64,000 nt of DNA from Nitrosophilus kaiyonis (lineage in GTDB: Bacteria > Campylobacterota > Campylobacteria > Campylobacterales > Nitratiruptoraceae), in NCBI RefSeq assembly GCF_027943725.1, contig NZ_AP025696.1, positions 1,341,501 through 1,405,500 of the forward strand, in the 5' to 3' direction. Of the stretch, positions 23,852-32,595 are shown piece after piece. Position numbers and translations under genes: made by a program. The stretch's first letter is position 1. The number at the start of each line of letters is the position of its first letter. The notes beneath the pieces are model-generated. The model did not search any database. It was not told the origin of the DNA and saw only the letters and a program-made list of their open reading frames with translations.

Positions 23852-26461
23852 ATGGAAGTTAGTCATATGTTTAAGAAGCTGCTCAGTACTGCTGCGGCTC
23901 TTTGTATGGTTTCAAGTTTTGCTACTGCACAAAGCGAACTTGAAAAAATAATGAAAGAAAGAGGGTTAACCCAAGATGACATTTTAGCAGCTGCTAAGAC
24001 CTATACACCATCTGGTGGTAGAGATAAATATATAGTATTTAGTTCAGGTGGTCAGTCAGGCCAAATAATGGTTTATGGCGTACCATCAATGAGAATTTTG
24101 AAATTTATTGGTGTATTTACTCCAGAGCCTTGGCAAGGCTGGGGATATGACGATGATACCAAAAAAGTTCTAAAAGAAGGTCATTGGTTTGGAAAGCCTA
24201 TAACTTGGGGAGATACGCACCATCCAGCAATTTCTGAAACAAATGGTGTATATGATGGAAAATGGCTTGTAATTAACGACAAAGCTAACCCAAGAATTGC
24301 GGTAATTGATTTAAAAGATTTTGTTACCAAACAAATTGTTGTAAACCCTGTATTTAAATCTGATCATGGTGGTGCTTTTTTTACACCGAATAGTGAATAT
24401 ATTCTTGAAGCTTGCCAATATGGGGCTCCGTATGATCTTGAATACCATCCTATGGAAGAGTATGCTGATGTTTATAGAGGCGGAGTGACATGTTGGAAAT
24501 TTGATCATAAAAATGGAAAAATTTTACCTGATCAATCTTTTACAATTGAGATGCCACCATATATGCAAGATTTAAGTGATGCAGGTAAAGAGATGAGTTA
24601 TGGATGGGGATTTACAAACTCATTTAACTCAGAAATGTATACAGGCGGTATTGAAAAAGGTTTACCTCCATTTGAAGCTGGTATGAGTAGAAATGATACA
24701 GACTATCTTCATGTATATAACTGGAGAAAACTTGCTGAACTTGCAAAAGATCCTAAAAATGTAAAAGTTATAAACGGAATGAAGGTTGTTCCTATTGAAG
24801 TTGCAGTTAAAAATGATTGCCTATTTTTAATTCCTGAGCCAAAATCACCGCATGGTGTTGATGTTAGTCCTGATGGTAGATATATAGTTGTGTGTGGTAA
24901 GCTTGATACACATGCTACTGTATATGATTTCAAAAAGATCATGAAAGCTATTAAAAATCATGATTTTGTTGGAAAAGACCCATATGGTATTCCAATTATT
25001 GATATGAAAAAAGCAATGCATTGTCAAGCTGAACTTGGTCTTGGGCCACTTCATAACCAATATGGTCCTAAATGGAAAACTGAAGGCGAAATCTATACAT
25101 CACTATATGTTGATAGCCAAGTTGTAAAATGGAGCTATTTAACTTGTGAAGTAAAAGATAGAGTAAATGTAAACTATAACATTGGTCACCTATGTGGAAT
25201 GGAAGGTAAAACTAGAGACCCACAAGGAGAATATATAATTGCACTTAATAAACTTGCAATTGATAGATTTAATCCAATTGGACCTCTTCATCCACAAAAC
25301 CACCAATTAATTGATATTAGTGGTAAAAAAATGAAACTTCTTTATGATATGCCAGTACCTTTAGGAGAACCTCACCAAGCTGTAGCTATTAGAGCAAGCA
25401 AACTTCATCCAGAAGTTAGATATCCTATGGGTACAAATCCATTTACAGGCAAAATTCATAGAGGTAAAACTCTAGCTGGACAAGAGAAAATTGTTAGAAA
25501 AGGAAATCATGTATATGTTTATGGTACTCTTGTTAGAAGTCATATAAACCCTGAACATGTAACAGTAAATAAAGGAGATATTGTAACATTCTATCTAACA
25601 AACCTTGAAAGAGCAGAAGATGAAACACATGGATTTACTGTTGACTGGTACAATGTTCATGCATCATTAGAGCCAGGAAAAACTGTTGCAGTTACTTTTA
25701 AAGCGGATCGTGAAGGTGTATTCCCATACTATTGTACAGAGTTCTGTTCTGCACTTCACTTAGAGATGATGGGATATTTGCTTGTAAAAGATCCAAATAA
25801 AAAATATAAATCTGTAAGAAAAATCAAACTCAAAAAAATGAGCAAAGAACAGTTAATGAAAGAGTACAAAAAAACAGTTGCTCTTAATGAGGCTACCAAA
25901 AAAGTTATTCAAAGTGTAGTTAAATTCTTAAAAGAAAATCACTATGAAAAATATCCTGTTGTAAAACAGCTTGTAGATGATGCAATGGATCAGTTCAACA
26001 AAGTTCCTGCTGAAGAGAAAAAAGCTGAAGAAGCACTTAAAAAAGGTGATATTGATACAGCTATTAACTTCCAATATCAAGCATGGCAATATCTTGTAAA
26101 AACTGCTGATGTTGGTATCAGAGCAAAAGATTTACTTGTTAAAAAACTTGCAACACCAATGAGTGAAGCTGCTAAGAGAGGTGAAGCTGCATTTGCTGAA
26201 GGTGGATGTAATGGTTGTCACGTTATTGGTAAAGTTAGCTCTGGACCAGACTTAGTTGGTGTTCTAAAAAGACATGAGAACGGTGAAAAATGGGTAGCTG
26301 AATTTATCAAAAACCCATCAAGCAAATATAATGATCCATATGTAAAAGCTATGATTGATTACTTCAATCTAAGAATGCCAAATCAACATATGAGTGATCA
26401 AGAGATAAAAGATATCATCGAATACCTAAAATGGGTAGATGAAAACGCTCATCTCTTCTAA
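23852..26461 (+). CDS. nosZ: Nitrous oxide reductase NosZ, clade II, with fused cytochrome c (cNosZ)
   Basis: The product has 869 residues and reduces N2O to N2 in the periplasm. The signal peptide is Sec-type (AAALCMVSSFATA) with no twin arginine, as in clade II enzymes. A seven-bladed propeller carries the CuZ histidines (DTHHPA, SPHGVD, LHNQYG, EPHQAV among others). The cupredoxin domain with the CuA motif YCTEFCSALHLEMMGY lies at about residues 626-645. A C-terminal cytochrome c domain has CNGCH at 786-790. The extra ~200 residues over ordinary NosZ match the Wolinella/Campylobacterota form. A GGAGG site precedes the ATG and a strong terminator follows. Confidence 0.97.
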   Translation: MEVSHMFKKLLSTAAALCMVSSFATAQSELEKIMKERGLTQDDILAAAKTYTPSGGRDKYIVFSSGGQSGQIMVYGVPSMRILKFIGVFTPEPWQGWGYDDDTKKVLKEGHWFGKPITWGDTHHPAISETNGVYDGKWLVINDKANPRIAVIDLKDFVTKQIVVNPVFKSDHGGAFFTPNSEYILEACQYGAPYDLEYHPMEEYADVYRGGVTCWKFDHKNGKILPDQSFTIEMPPYMQDLSDAGKEMSYGWGFTNSFNSEMYTGGIEKGLPPFEAGMSRNDTDYLHVYNWRKLAELAKDPKNVKVINGMKVVPIEVAVKNDCLFLIPEPKSPHGVDVSPDGRYIVVCGKLDTHATVYDFKKIMKAIKNHDFVGKDPYGIPIIDMKKAMHCQAELGLGPLHNQYGPKWKTEGEIYTSLYVDSQVVKWSYLTCEVKDRVNVNYNIGHLCGMEGKTRDPQGEYIIALNKLAIDRFNPIGPLHPQNHQLIDISGKKMKLLYDMPVPLGEPHQAVAIRASKLHPEVRYPMGTNPFTGKIHRGKTLAGQEKIVRKGNHVYVYGTLVRSHINPEHVTVNKGDIVTFYLTNLERAEDETHGFTVDWYNVHASLEPGKTVAVTFKADREGVFPYYCTEFCSALHLEMMGYLLVKDPNKKYKSVRKIKLKKMSKEQLMKEYKKTVALNEATKKVIQSVVKFLKENHYEKYPVVKQLVDDAMDQFNKVPAEEKKAEEALKKGDIDTAINFQYQAWQYLVKTADVGIRAKDLLVKKLATPMSEAAKRGEAAFAEGGCNGCHVIGKVSSGPDLVGVLKRHENGEKWVAEFIKNPSSKYNDPYVKAMIDYFNLRMPNQHMSDQEIKDIIEYLKWVDENAHLF

Positions 26462-26466
26462 TTAAT

Positions 26467-26494
26467 ATAAAAGAGGGATCTTCCCCTCTTTTAT
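26467..26494 (+). terminator. Terminator after nosZ
   Basis: ATAAAAGAGGG-ATCTTC-CCCTCTTTTAT forms an 11-base-pair stem with T-rich 3' side, directly after the nosZ stop. It separates nosZ from the accessory nos genes, which have their own box at 26620-26633. Confidence 0.85.
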
Positions 26495-26619
26495 AATCAA
26501 TCATAATTTATATTTAATAATGTTATTTTTTAATTTTTTATGACAAAAAAATAACAAACTATAATATTCTCTTAATAAATATAAATATATCAAATAATAA
26601 ATATAAATATAAATTATGA

Positions 26620-26633
26620 TTGATTAAAATCAA
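26620..26633 (+). promoter_or_regulatory. FNR/NnrR-type box of the nos accessory operon
   Basis: TTGATTAAAATCAA is a perfect FNR consensus (TTGAT-N4-ATCAA). TAAAAT at 26656-26661 has its centre 32 bases downstream. It lies 54 bases before the chosen nosB start. Confidence 0.8.
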
Positions 26634-26686
26634 TGTATAGTTGTAAAAAAGAGAGTAAAATAAAAAAAATATTAAAAGGAATAAAT

Positions 26687-27484
26687 ATGAACAGTTCAAG
26701 TGTAAAATATAGAGTGTTTGCACTTATTGCATTAGCAATTTTGCTGTATTGGTTTGTAATTCCAGCAGTTATTACTCACGATGTTCCAGATTTAGCAAAG
26801 GCTGGTAAAGCTGATAAAATACCTTCAATTGCATATAAAGTATGGGATTATTATCAAAAAGGAAGATATGTAAGTCCAAATACTCCTCCAGAAGCATTAG
26901 ATAAAAACAAAAATCCAATTTTAAAGAAAATGATAGAATATAATGCAGAGATAGGTGTGGCAAGTGCGCCAATATGGTATGTTTCATTAGAAGCACCAAA
27001 TTATCCTAAAGATGCTTTTCCTGAGGGTATTCCGGTTTATTATCATTTTGATGGATTTAGCGGTGATGTCCATGAAATGAATACTATCAATCACTTTATA
27101 GGTATGGATCCAATGGAAAGAGGCGCTCCATATTTGCGTGCTATTGCTCCATATGTATTAGTTTTACTTGCATTTGCATATGTACTCTTTATCTTATATG
27201 ATTGGAAATGGTTAAATTATATAATGTGGATTGCTGTAGCACTTCCATTAATATTTTTAGGTTTTTATGCATATTGGTTATATTGGTTTGGCCATCATAT
27301 GCATGATTGGGGTGCATTTAAGATTAAGCCATTTATGCCAACCGTGTTTGGAGATGGAAAAGTTGCTCAATTTACAACTCATTCATATCCAACAATTGGT
27401 TTTTGGCTTTTAATTGCTATTAGTGTATTTACACTTTTGGCAATAATTTCAAAAAATAAATATTTAAAGAGTAAAGCTGCATAA
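26687..27484 (+). CDS. nosB: Membrane protein NosB
   Basis: Translation from the ATG at 26687 (AAAAGGA upstream) gives 265 residues; an earlier in-frame ATG at 26633 lies in the regulatory box and is rejected. There is one N-terminal helix, a periplasmic region of about 120 residues, and three to four C-terminal helices with His-rich segments (WFGHHMHDWGAF). Its position directly after nosZ matches NosB of Wolinella and other clade II nos clusters, a membrane protein of undefined role in N2O respiration. The name rests mainly on synteny. Confidence 0.7.
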   Translation: MNSSSVKYRVFALIALAILLYWFVIPAVITHDVPDLAKAGKADKIPSIAYKVWDYYQKGRYVSPNTPPEALDKNKNPILKKMIEYNAEIGVASAPIWYVSLEAPNYPKDAFPEGIPVYYHFDGFSGDVHEMNTINHFIGMDPMERGAPYLRAIAPYVLVLLAFAYVLFILYDWKWLNYIMWIAVALPLIFLGFYAYWLYWFGHHMHDWGAFKIKPFMPTVFGDGKVAQFTTHSYPTIGFWLLIAISVFTLLAIISKNKYLKSKAA

Positions 27485-28710
27485 TGAAAAGGCTGATTTT
27501 GCTTTTAGTTTTTATGACATTACCAATGTTTGCTATGACACTGCAAGAGGTGATAGATAAAGCAAAAGCAGGATCAAAAATAGAATTGCCAGAGGGAGTT
27601 TTTGAAGGGAATATTGTCATCAATAAACCATTAATGATTGTAGGTAAAGGAGAAAAAACTGTAATCAAGGGAGATGGAAAAGGTACAGTTGTCAAAATTA
27701 GAAGTTCAAATGTTACCATAAAAAATTTAACTATTGTAAATAGTGGTAAGGAACATGAGAAAGTAGATGCAGGCATTTCTATAAAAGATGCCAAATTTTG
27801 TGAAGTTAATAATTGTAGCATTAAAAATTGTCTTTTTGGAATAGACTTGCAAAATGTACATAACTCTAAAATTATCGGAAATTATATTACATCAAAACCT
27901 TTTCCATTAGGAATAAGAGGTGATGGTATAAGACTTTGGTATAGCAATGATAATATTTTAAGAAAAAATTATCTATATAAAAGTAGAGATTTTGTTGTAT
28001 GGTATAGCCATGGAAATTTAATTGAAGAAAACAGAGGAGAATATGGCAGATATTCGCTTCATTTTATGTATGCAGGCAAAAATATAGTTAAAAAAAATGT
28101 ATATAAACATAATAGTGTTGGAATATTTTTTATGTATTCAAGAGATACAGAAGCTTATGAAAATGTTGTTATTAGTTCTTTAGGAACTACTGGCATTGGA
28201 ATAGGATTAAAAGATGCTTCAAATTTTATTATAAAAAATAATACAATACTTTATTGTGCTAAAGGATTATATATAGATAGATCCCCATTCCAGCCAGATG
28301 AAAAAAATTTTATCGAAAACAACAGCATACTTTATAATTCAATAGGTATACATTTTCATTCATTAAGTACAAATAATATTATTAAAAGAAACATATTTAA
28401 AGGTAATATGGAAAATGTTTATGATGATTCTGGACAAGGAAGAATTCATTCAGTAATGAACACTTGGAGTGAGAATTATTGGGATGATTATCAAGGTTTT
28501 GACAAAGATGGAGATGGCATAGGTGATATTCCATATAATCTTTATTATTATGCAGATAAGTTGTGGCTATTAAATCCTAATATAAGATTTTTTTATGGAT
28601 CACCTGTTATATCGATTTTGAATTTTTTATATAAATTGGCACCGATTTCAGAACCTATAAAACTATTAACTGATCCAAAGCCACTTATGCATGAAGGGGA
28701 GGTATCATGA
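27484..28710 (+). CDS. nosD: Copper-processing periplasmic protein NosD
   Basis: The product has 408 residues with a Sec signal (LILLLVFMTLPMFA) and a long right-handed parallel beta-helix made of repeated NNxI/KNN-type coils (carbohydrate-binding/NosD repeats), ending with a Ca-like DKDGDGIGD loop. NosD with NosF and NosY matures the CuZ centre of NosZ. It overlaps the nosB stop by one base and the nosG start by four, so translation is coupled. Confidence 0.93.
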   Translation: MKRLILLLVFMTLPMFAMTLQEVIDKAKAGSKIELPEGVFEGNIVINKPLMIVGKGEKTVIKGDGKGTVVKIRSSNVTIKNLTIVNSGKEHEKVDAGISIKDAKFCEVNNCSIKNCLFGIDLQNVHNSKIIGNYITSKPFPLGIRGDGIRLWYSNDNILRKNYLYKSRDFVVWYSHGNLIEENRGEYGRYSLHFMYAGKNIVKKNVYKHNSVGIFFMYSRDTEAYENVVISSLGTTGIGIGLKDASNFIIKNNTILYCAKGLYIDRSPFQPDEKNFIENNSILYNSIGIHFHSLSTNNIIKRNIFKGNMENVYDDSGQGRIHSVMNTWSENYWDDYQGFDKDGDGIGDIPYNLYYYADKLWLLNPNIRFFYGSPVISILNFLYKLAPISEPIKLLTDPKPLMHEGEVS

Positions 28711-29492
28711 CACCACAAGAGAAAAAAAGAAGAGATTTTATTAAAAAAATGGCTGGTCTAGGTGTATTGGGATTGGCTGCAGCAGCTGGTATTTATGGTG
28801 CAAAATATTATAAGCATCATGAATTAAGATTAAGACCACCTGGAGCAGTACCTGAAGATGAGTTTTTAGCCCTTTGTATCAAATGTGGCCAATGTCTTCA
28901 AGTATGTCCATATGATTCTATATTTTTAGAAGGAGTTGATGGAAAAGCTGGTGTTGGCACAGCTTATATTGATCCTCAAAAAAGGGGATGTTATTTATGT
29001 AAAGCCTTTCCTTGTATATTGGCTTGTCCAAGTGGTGCTTTGGATCATGAAAAAGATGATATTAAATTAGTGCATATGGGGATGGCTGTTATTGTAAATG
29101 AGAATGCATGTTTGGCACTTCATAATAAAAAAGTTCCAGATAGTGCAATTGATGCTATATATGATCATTCGCCTGCTTTGACTAAAAAAGAGATAAAAAA
29201 TAGAAAAATAGAGGATTTACCAAATCCTAGTGAAAAAAGAGAATTACAAGTAGAATTACTGAAAAAACTTGAAAAATTTAGAGGTAAAGATTGTACAATC
29301 TGTGCTGATTTGTGTCCTTATCATCCAGATCCTTCACTTGCTATAGGAATGGTTGCAAAAAATGGTGGATATCTTCCAGAAATTAGAGAAAAATGTGTAG
29401 GATGCGGTGCTTGTGTAGAATTGTGTCCAACAGATGTATTAAAAATTGTCCCTAGAGCTACTTATGAGCAAATATATGGGAAAAAGGCTTAA
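28707..29492 (+). CDS. nosG: Periplasmic polyferredoxin NosG (NapG-like)
   Basis: The product has 261 residues with a Tat signal (KRRDFIKKMAG, then LGVLGLAAAAG) and several [4Fe-4S] motifs, such as CIKCGQCLQVCP, CYLCKAFPCILACP, CTICADLCP and CVGCGACVELCP. It is the NapG paralogue of nos clusters in Campylobacterota and other clade II organisms, thought to pass menaquinol electrons from NosH towards NosC/NosZ. The start overlaps nosD (ATGA). Confidence 0.9.
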   Translation: MTPQEKKRRDFIKKMAGLGVLGLAAAAGIYGAKYYKHHELRLRPPGAVPEDEFLALCIKCGQCLQVCPYDSIFLEGVDGKAGVGTAYIDPQKRGCYLCKAFPCILACPSGALDHEKDDIKLVHMGMAVIVNENACLALHNKKVPDSAIDAIYDHSPALTKKEIKNRKIEDLPNPSEKRELQVELLKKLEKFRGKDCTICADLCPYHPDPSLAIGMVAKNGGYLPEIREKCVGCGACVELCPTDVLKIVPRATYEQIYGKKA

Positions 29493-29494
29493 TT

Positions 29495-30055
29495 ATGAAA
29501 TTTAGTTATTGGTTATTGGTTATCAGTATATTAGTTATATTTTCTGGATGTGAGAAGAAAGAAGAAAAAAAAGAGGTTGCTGCTAAACCTTCTCAGATAA
29601 AAATTACTGAGGGTGTAGTTAAAGAGAAAAAGGCTCAAGAAAAAGAGGTAGATAAAGGACAATTTTATTACTCTTATAAAGAAGCGAAAAAAGAAGAGAT
29701 TGAAGATGAGGGAAAATATACAAGACTTGGGGCATATAGACATGTTTTAAATAATTATCAAAAAGTGCAAATTTCACTGCTTGCAAATAAATTAAGCAAA
29801 GATTTTTTGATTTACTGTTCAGCTTGTCATGATGATTATGCAAATGGAATAATTGGACCATCACTACTAGATAAAAGTGGAGATTATATATATAAGCAAC
29901 TGCAAGATTTTAAAAGCGGTAAGCGAAAAAATGTTTTGATGGTCCAACTTGTTAGACGTTTAGATGATAAAAAACTGAAAGCTTTAGCAGATGAGATTGC
30001 AGAATTTAATAAAAAAGTAAAAAAAATAAAAGAAAATTTAAAGGATAAAAAATGA
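29495..30055 (+). CDS. nosC1: Cytochrome c NosC1, lipoprotein
   Basis: This 186-residue protein has a short signal peptide ending in a lipobox-like IFSGC, a Lys/Glu-rich linker, and a C-terminal cytochrome c domain with CSACH near residue 109. It is expected to carry electrons between NosGH and NosZ. Its C-terminal half (DFKSGKRKN and after) closely matches NosC2, so the two are tandem duplicates. The signal-peptide coding DNA (29504-29538) is built of the same heptamer repeats that fill the intergenic gaps. Confidence 0.85.
   Translation: MKFSYWLLVISILVIFSGCEKKEEKKEVAAKPSQIKITEGVVKEKKAQEKEVDKGQFYYSYKEAKKEEIEDEGKYTRLGAYRHVLNNYQKVQISLLANKLSKDFLIYCSACHDDYANGIIGPSLLDKSGDYIYKQLQDFKSGKRKNVLMVQLVRRLDDKKLKALADEIAEFNKKVKKIKENLKDKK
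29504..29538 (+). repeat. Heptamer repeats inside the NosC1 signal peptide
   Basis: Units AGTTATT, GGTTATT, GGTTATC, AGTATAT and TAGTTAT run in tandem with a 7-base period and encode the hydrophobic core of the NosC1 signal peptide. The non-coding gap at 63.1 kb contains nearly the same units. Confidence 0.75.
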
Positions 30056-30543
30056 TTAGACATATCATTGCTATTATAGCTGGTGCTTTAACAGTTGCTG
30101 CGATTGTTTATATGGCAAATTTAGATAAAGAAGCACAAAAATTTCAAAAAATAAAAGAGATAATAGAAAAATCAAAATTAGAAGTACCTGTTTCTAAACA
30201 AAAAGTTGAACAAGCACAACCTCAAAAAGAAGAAGAGAGTGAAGAAGAGAAGAAATTAAAGGTTTTAAAAGAGAAAGCTGGAAGAATGAGTGCTTTTGAA
30301 GTTAGTCCACTTTATAGAAGAAATTGTGCTTCGTGTCATGGTATAAATGGTGAAGGAGCAGTAGGACCTAAACTTGTAGGAAAAACTAAAGAAGATGTTT
30401 TAAATGCATTGAAAGATTTTAAAAGCGGTAAGAGAAAAAATTATGTAATGTTTGGTCTTTTAAATAATATGAAAGATGAAGATTTAGAGAGTTTGGCAAC
30501 TGAAATTGGTACTTTTGAACAAAAACTTAAAGCTTCAGAATAA
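30052..30543 (+). CDS. nosC2: Cytochrome c NosC2
   Basis: The product has 163 residues: an N-terminal membrane anchor or signal (HIIAIIAGALTVAAIVYMA), an acidic/Lys-rich linker and a cytochrome c domain with CASCH near residue 96. It overlaps nosC1 by four bases and shares the DFKSGKRKN region with it, also at the DNA level, so the pair arose by duplication. It probably passes electrons from the quinol-oxidising NosGH module to cNosZ. Confidence 0.85.
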   Translation: MIRHIIAIIAGALTVAAIVYMANLDKEAQKFQKIKEIIEKSKLEVPVSKQKVEQAQPQKEEESEEEKKLKVLKEKAGRMSAFEVSPLYRRNCASCHGINGEGAVGPKLVGKTKEDVLNALKDFKSGKRKNYVMFGLLNNMKDEDLESLATEIGTFEQKLKASE

Positions 30544-30551
30544 TAAACAGT

Positions 30552-30601
30552 AGGTGATCTTAGTAGTTAGCTACTATCACCTCCTAAATTTTAAAAGGAG
30601 G
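30552..30601 (+). promoter_or_regulatory. Possible RNA switch before nosH
   Basis: Two overlapping stems are possible. The first pairs AGGTGAT (30552-30558) with ATCACCT (30576-30582) and has an inner AGTAG/CTACT. The second pairs CCTCCT (30580-30585) with AGGAGG (30596-30601), the nosH ribosome site. They share 30580-30582, so they exclude each other, as in a translational switch. Confidence 0.4.
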
Positions 30602-30606
30602 GGAAA

Positions 30607-31518
30607 TTGGATAGATATAATTGGAGTGTAAAAGAACTTGTAAATGCACCTATTTTATCAACACTTTATTATAGAACTAAACAAGGAAAAATTAGGCCTA
30701 CATGGCGTTTTTGGAGATGGCTTAGTGTAATAGTTATAAATCTAGCCTTTTTTCTTTCATATTTTGTTGACATTCAATTTTTAGAAGGAACTTTAACAGG
30801 TTCAAGGCTTCTTGGTTTTCATCTAATCGATCCTTTTGCAGCATTAGAGATTTTAGCATCAGAACATCATATTCATACAAATATAATTATTGGAACCGCA
30901 ACTATAGTTGGTTTTTATTTTTTAGTTGGAGGAAAGGCATTTTGTGGATGGGTTTGTCCATATGGACTCCTTAGTGAAATAGGTGAATATTTTCATCAAA
31001 AACTAGTAAATAAAAGAATAATAAAAGAGAGAAGATTTGACCCTAGAGTTAGATATGTTTTTTGGGTAATTTTTCTTGCAGCTGCTGCTATTGATGGATA
31101 TTTGGTTTTTGAAATTATAAATCCTGTTGGAATTTTAAGTAGATTTATTGTTTATGGTTGGAGTTTGGCAATTGTTTGGGTTGTTGTTATTTTAGCTATT
31201 GAGATTTTTTTCTCAAGACGTGCATGGTGTAAATATGTTTGTCCTATAGGTACTACTTATAGTTTTATAGGTTGGATAAGTCCAATGAAAGTTCAATGGG
31301 ATATGGAAAAGTGTGACCATTGTGCGGCCTGTTTTATAGCATGTCCTGAAGAGCATGTATTAGAGAGATTTAAATCTAAATATGACAAAGAACGTGAAGA
31401 AAAAGGTATAACAAAAGAGTTTGTTAAAGATGGTGATTGTATAATGTGTGCAAGATGTTTTGATGTTTGTCATGAAGATGCATATAACTTTGAATTTAGG
31501 TTAAAGAACTTAGTATGA
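30607..31518 (+). CDS. nosH: Membrane ferredoxin NosH (NapH-like)
   Basis: The product has 303 residues with four to five transmembrane helices, two CxxxCP motifs (GWVCPYGLL and KYVCPIGTT) and two C-terminal [4Fe-4S] motifs (CDHCAACFIACP, CIMCARCFDVC). It is the quinol-oxidising partner of NosG. The start appears to be TTG at 30607 behind a very strong AAAAGGAGGGG. The candidate RNA switch at 30552-30601 covers this ribosome site. Its end overlaps nosF by four bases. Confidence 0.9.
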   Translation: MDRYNWSVKELVNAPILSTLYYRTKQGKIRPTWRFWRWLSVIVINLAFFLSYFVDIQFLEGTLTGSRLLGFHLIDPFAALEILASEHHIHTNIIIGTATIVGFYFLVGGKAFCGWVCPYGLLSEIGEYFHQKLVNKRIIKERRFDPRVRYVFWVIFLAAAAIDGYLVFEIINPVGILSRFIVYGWSLAIVWVVVILAIEIFFSRRAWCKYVCPIGTTYSFIGWISPMKVQWDMEKCDHCAACFIACPEEHVLERFKSKYDKEREEKGITKEFVKDGDCIMCARCFDVCHEDAYNFEFRLKNLV

Positions 31519-32153
31519 TAGAGATAAAAAATGCATACAAAAAATTTTTTGATGTTTTTGTTTTAGATAATGTTAATTTAACTATAAATGATGGTGACAA
31601 AATTGCATTAATGGGGCCAAATGGTGCTGGAAAAACTACCCTTGTTAGATCAATTTTGGGTTTTTATCATTTAACTAAAGGTGAAATAAAAGTAGAGGGA
31701 TTTGACCCTATAAAAAATAGAACAAAAGTACTAAATAATATCAGTTTTATACCTCAAACCCCACCTCCTATAAAGCTTAATATAAAAGAGTTACTTGAAT
31801 TTGTTGCCAAAAGTTCACATATTGAAATTAATAAAATTAAAGAAGAGTCTTCAAAAATGGATCTTGATATTGAGAAAAATTTAAATAAGCCTTTTTTTAA
31901 GCTTAGTGGAGGAATGAAACAAAAACTATTAATTGCAATAGCTTTAGCAAGAAATAGTAAGATTTTAATTTTTGATGAGCCTACAGCAAATCTTGATCCT
32001 AAAGCAAGAGAAAAATTTTATAATCTTTTAGAATCAATTGATAAAAATTGCTCTACTATTTATATTACTCATAGACTTGAAGAGATAGAGGGTTTGGTTA
32101 ATAGAAAAATTTATATGGATTTAGGAAAAGTGGTTGAGGATGAAAGGATATAA
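31515..32153 (+). CDS. nosF: ABC transporter ATPase NosF
   Basis: This 212-residue ATPase has Walker A GPNGAGKTT (about 34-42), signature LSGGMKQKL and Walker B LIFDEPTANLDP. With NosY it forms an ABC exporter that, together with NosD, supplies a sulfur species or acts on copper loading for CuZ assembly. The gene overlaps nosH (ATGA) and runs about 14-20 bases into nosL. Its stop codon abuts the first heptamer of the repeat that encodes the NosL signal peptide. Confidence 0.93.
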   Translation: MIEIKNAYKKFFDVFVLDNVNLTINDGDKIALMGPNGAGKTTLVRSILGFYHLTKGEIKVEGFDPIKNRTKVLNNISFIPQTPPPIKLNIKELLEFVAKSSHIEINKIKEESSKMDLDIEKNLNKPFFKLSGGMKQKLLIAIALARNSKILIFDEPTANLDPKAREKFYNLLESIDKNCSTIYITHRLEEIEGLVNRKIYMDLGKVVEDERI

Positions 32154-32595
32154 GTCATTAGTCATTAGTCATTTGATATTTTTATTTTTTATCTCTTTGG
32201 CTTTTTTAGGATGTGAGAAAAAAGATTATACAAAAGAGCCAGCTACAATGCACTGGGATAGAGATATGTGTGAACGGTGCAAAATGGCAATAAGTGAGAG
32301 AAAATTTGCTGTTCAAGCTATAGATGAAAATGGTAAAGTATATAAATTTGACGATATTGGTTGCTTAATCCTTTGGCAAAAAAAAGAACATCCTGAAATA
32401 CATTTTAAAAAAATATGGATAACTGATGCAAAAAGTGGTGAATGGATAGATGCAAAAGAAGCAGAGTATACAAGAGATTATATAACACCGATGGGATATG
32501 GATTTGGAGCGCACAAAAAAGGGACTGCTCCAAAAAATAAAAAAATATATTCATTTGATGATGTTAAAAAAATAATAGAGAAAATAGGAAGATAA
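32140..32595 (+). CDS. nosL: Copper chaperone lipoprotein NosL
   Basis: This protein of about 151 residues has a signal peptide ending in a lipobox-like LAFLGC and the NosL copper motif DRDMCERCKMAISERKFAVQ (family Cu(I) chaperone delivering copper to NosZ). The start is ATG at 32140 or TTG at 32134. The first part of the signal peptide is encoded by three perfect AGTCATT heptamers (32153-32173), the same unit that fills intergenic gaps. The gene lies between nosF and nosY, whereas Wolinella has nosL after nosY. Confidence 0.9.
   Translation: MKGYKSLVISHLIFLFFISLAFLGCEKKDYTKEPATMHWDRDMCERCKMAISERKFAVQAIDENGKVYKFDDIGCLILWQKKEHPEIHFKKIWITDAKSGEWIDAKEAEYTRDYITPMGYGFGAHKKGTAPKNKKIYSFDDVKKIIEKIGR
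32153..32173 (+). repeat. Three perfect AGTCATT heptamers inside the NosL signal peptide
   Basis: AGTCATT occurs three times without mismatch. It begins on the last base of the nosF stop codon and is read in the nosL frame as S-L-V-I-S-H. The same heptamer makes up the gap at 2.9 kb. Confidence 0.85.
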
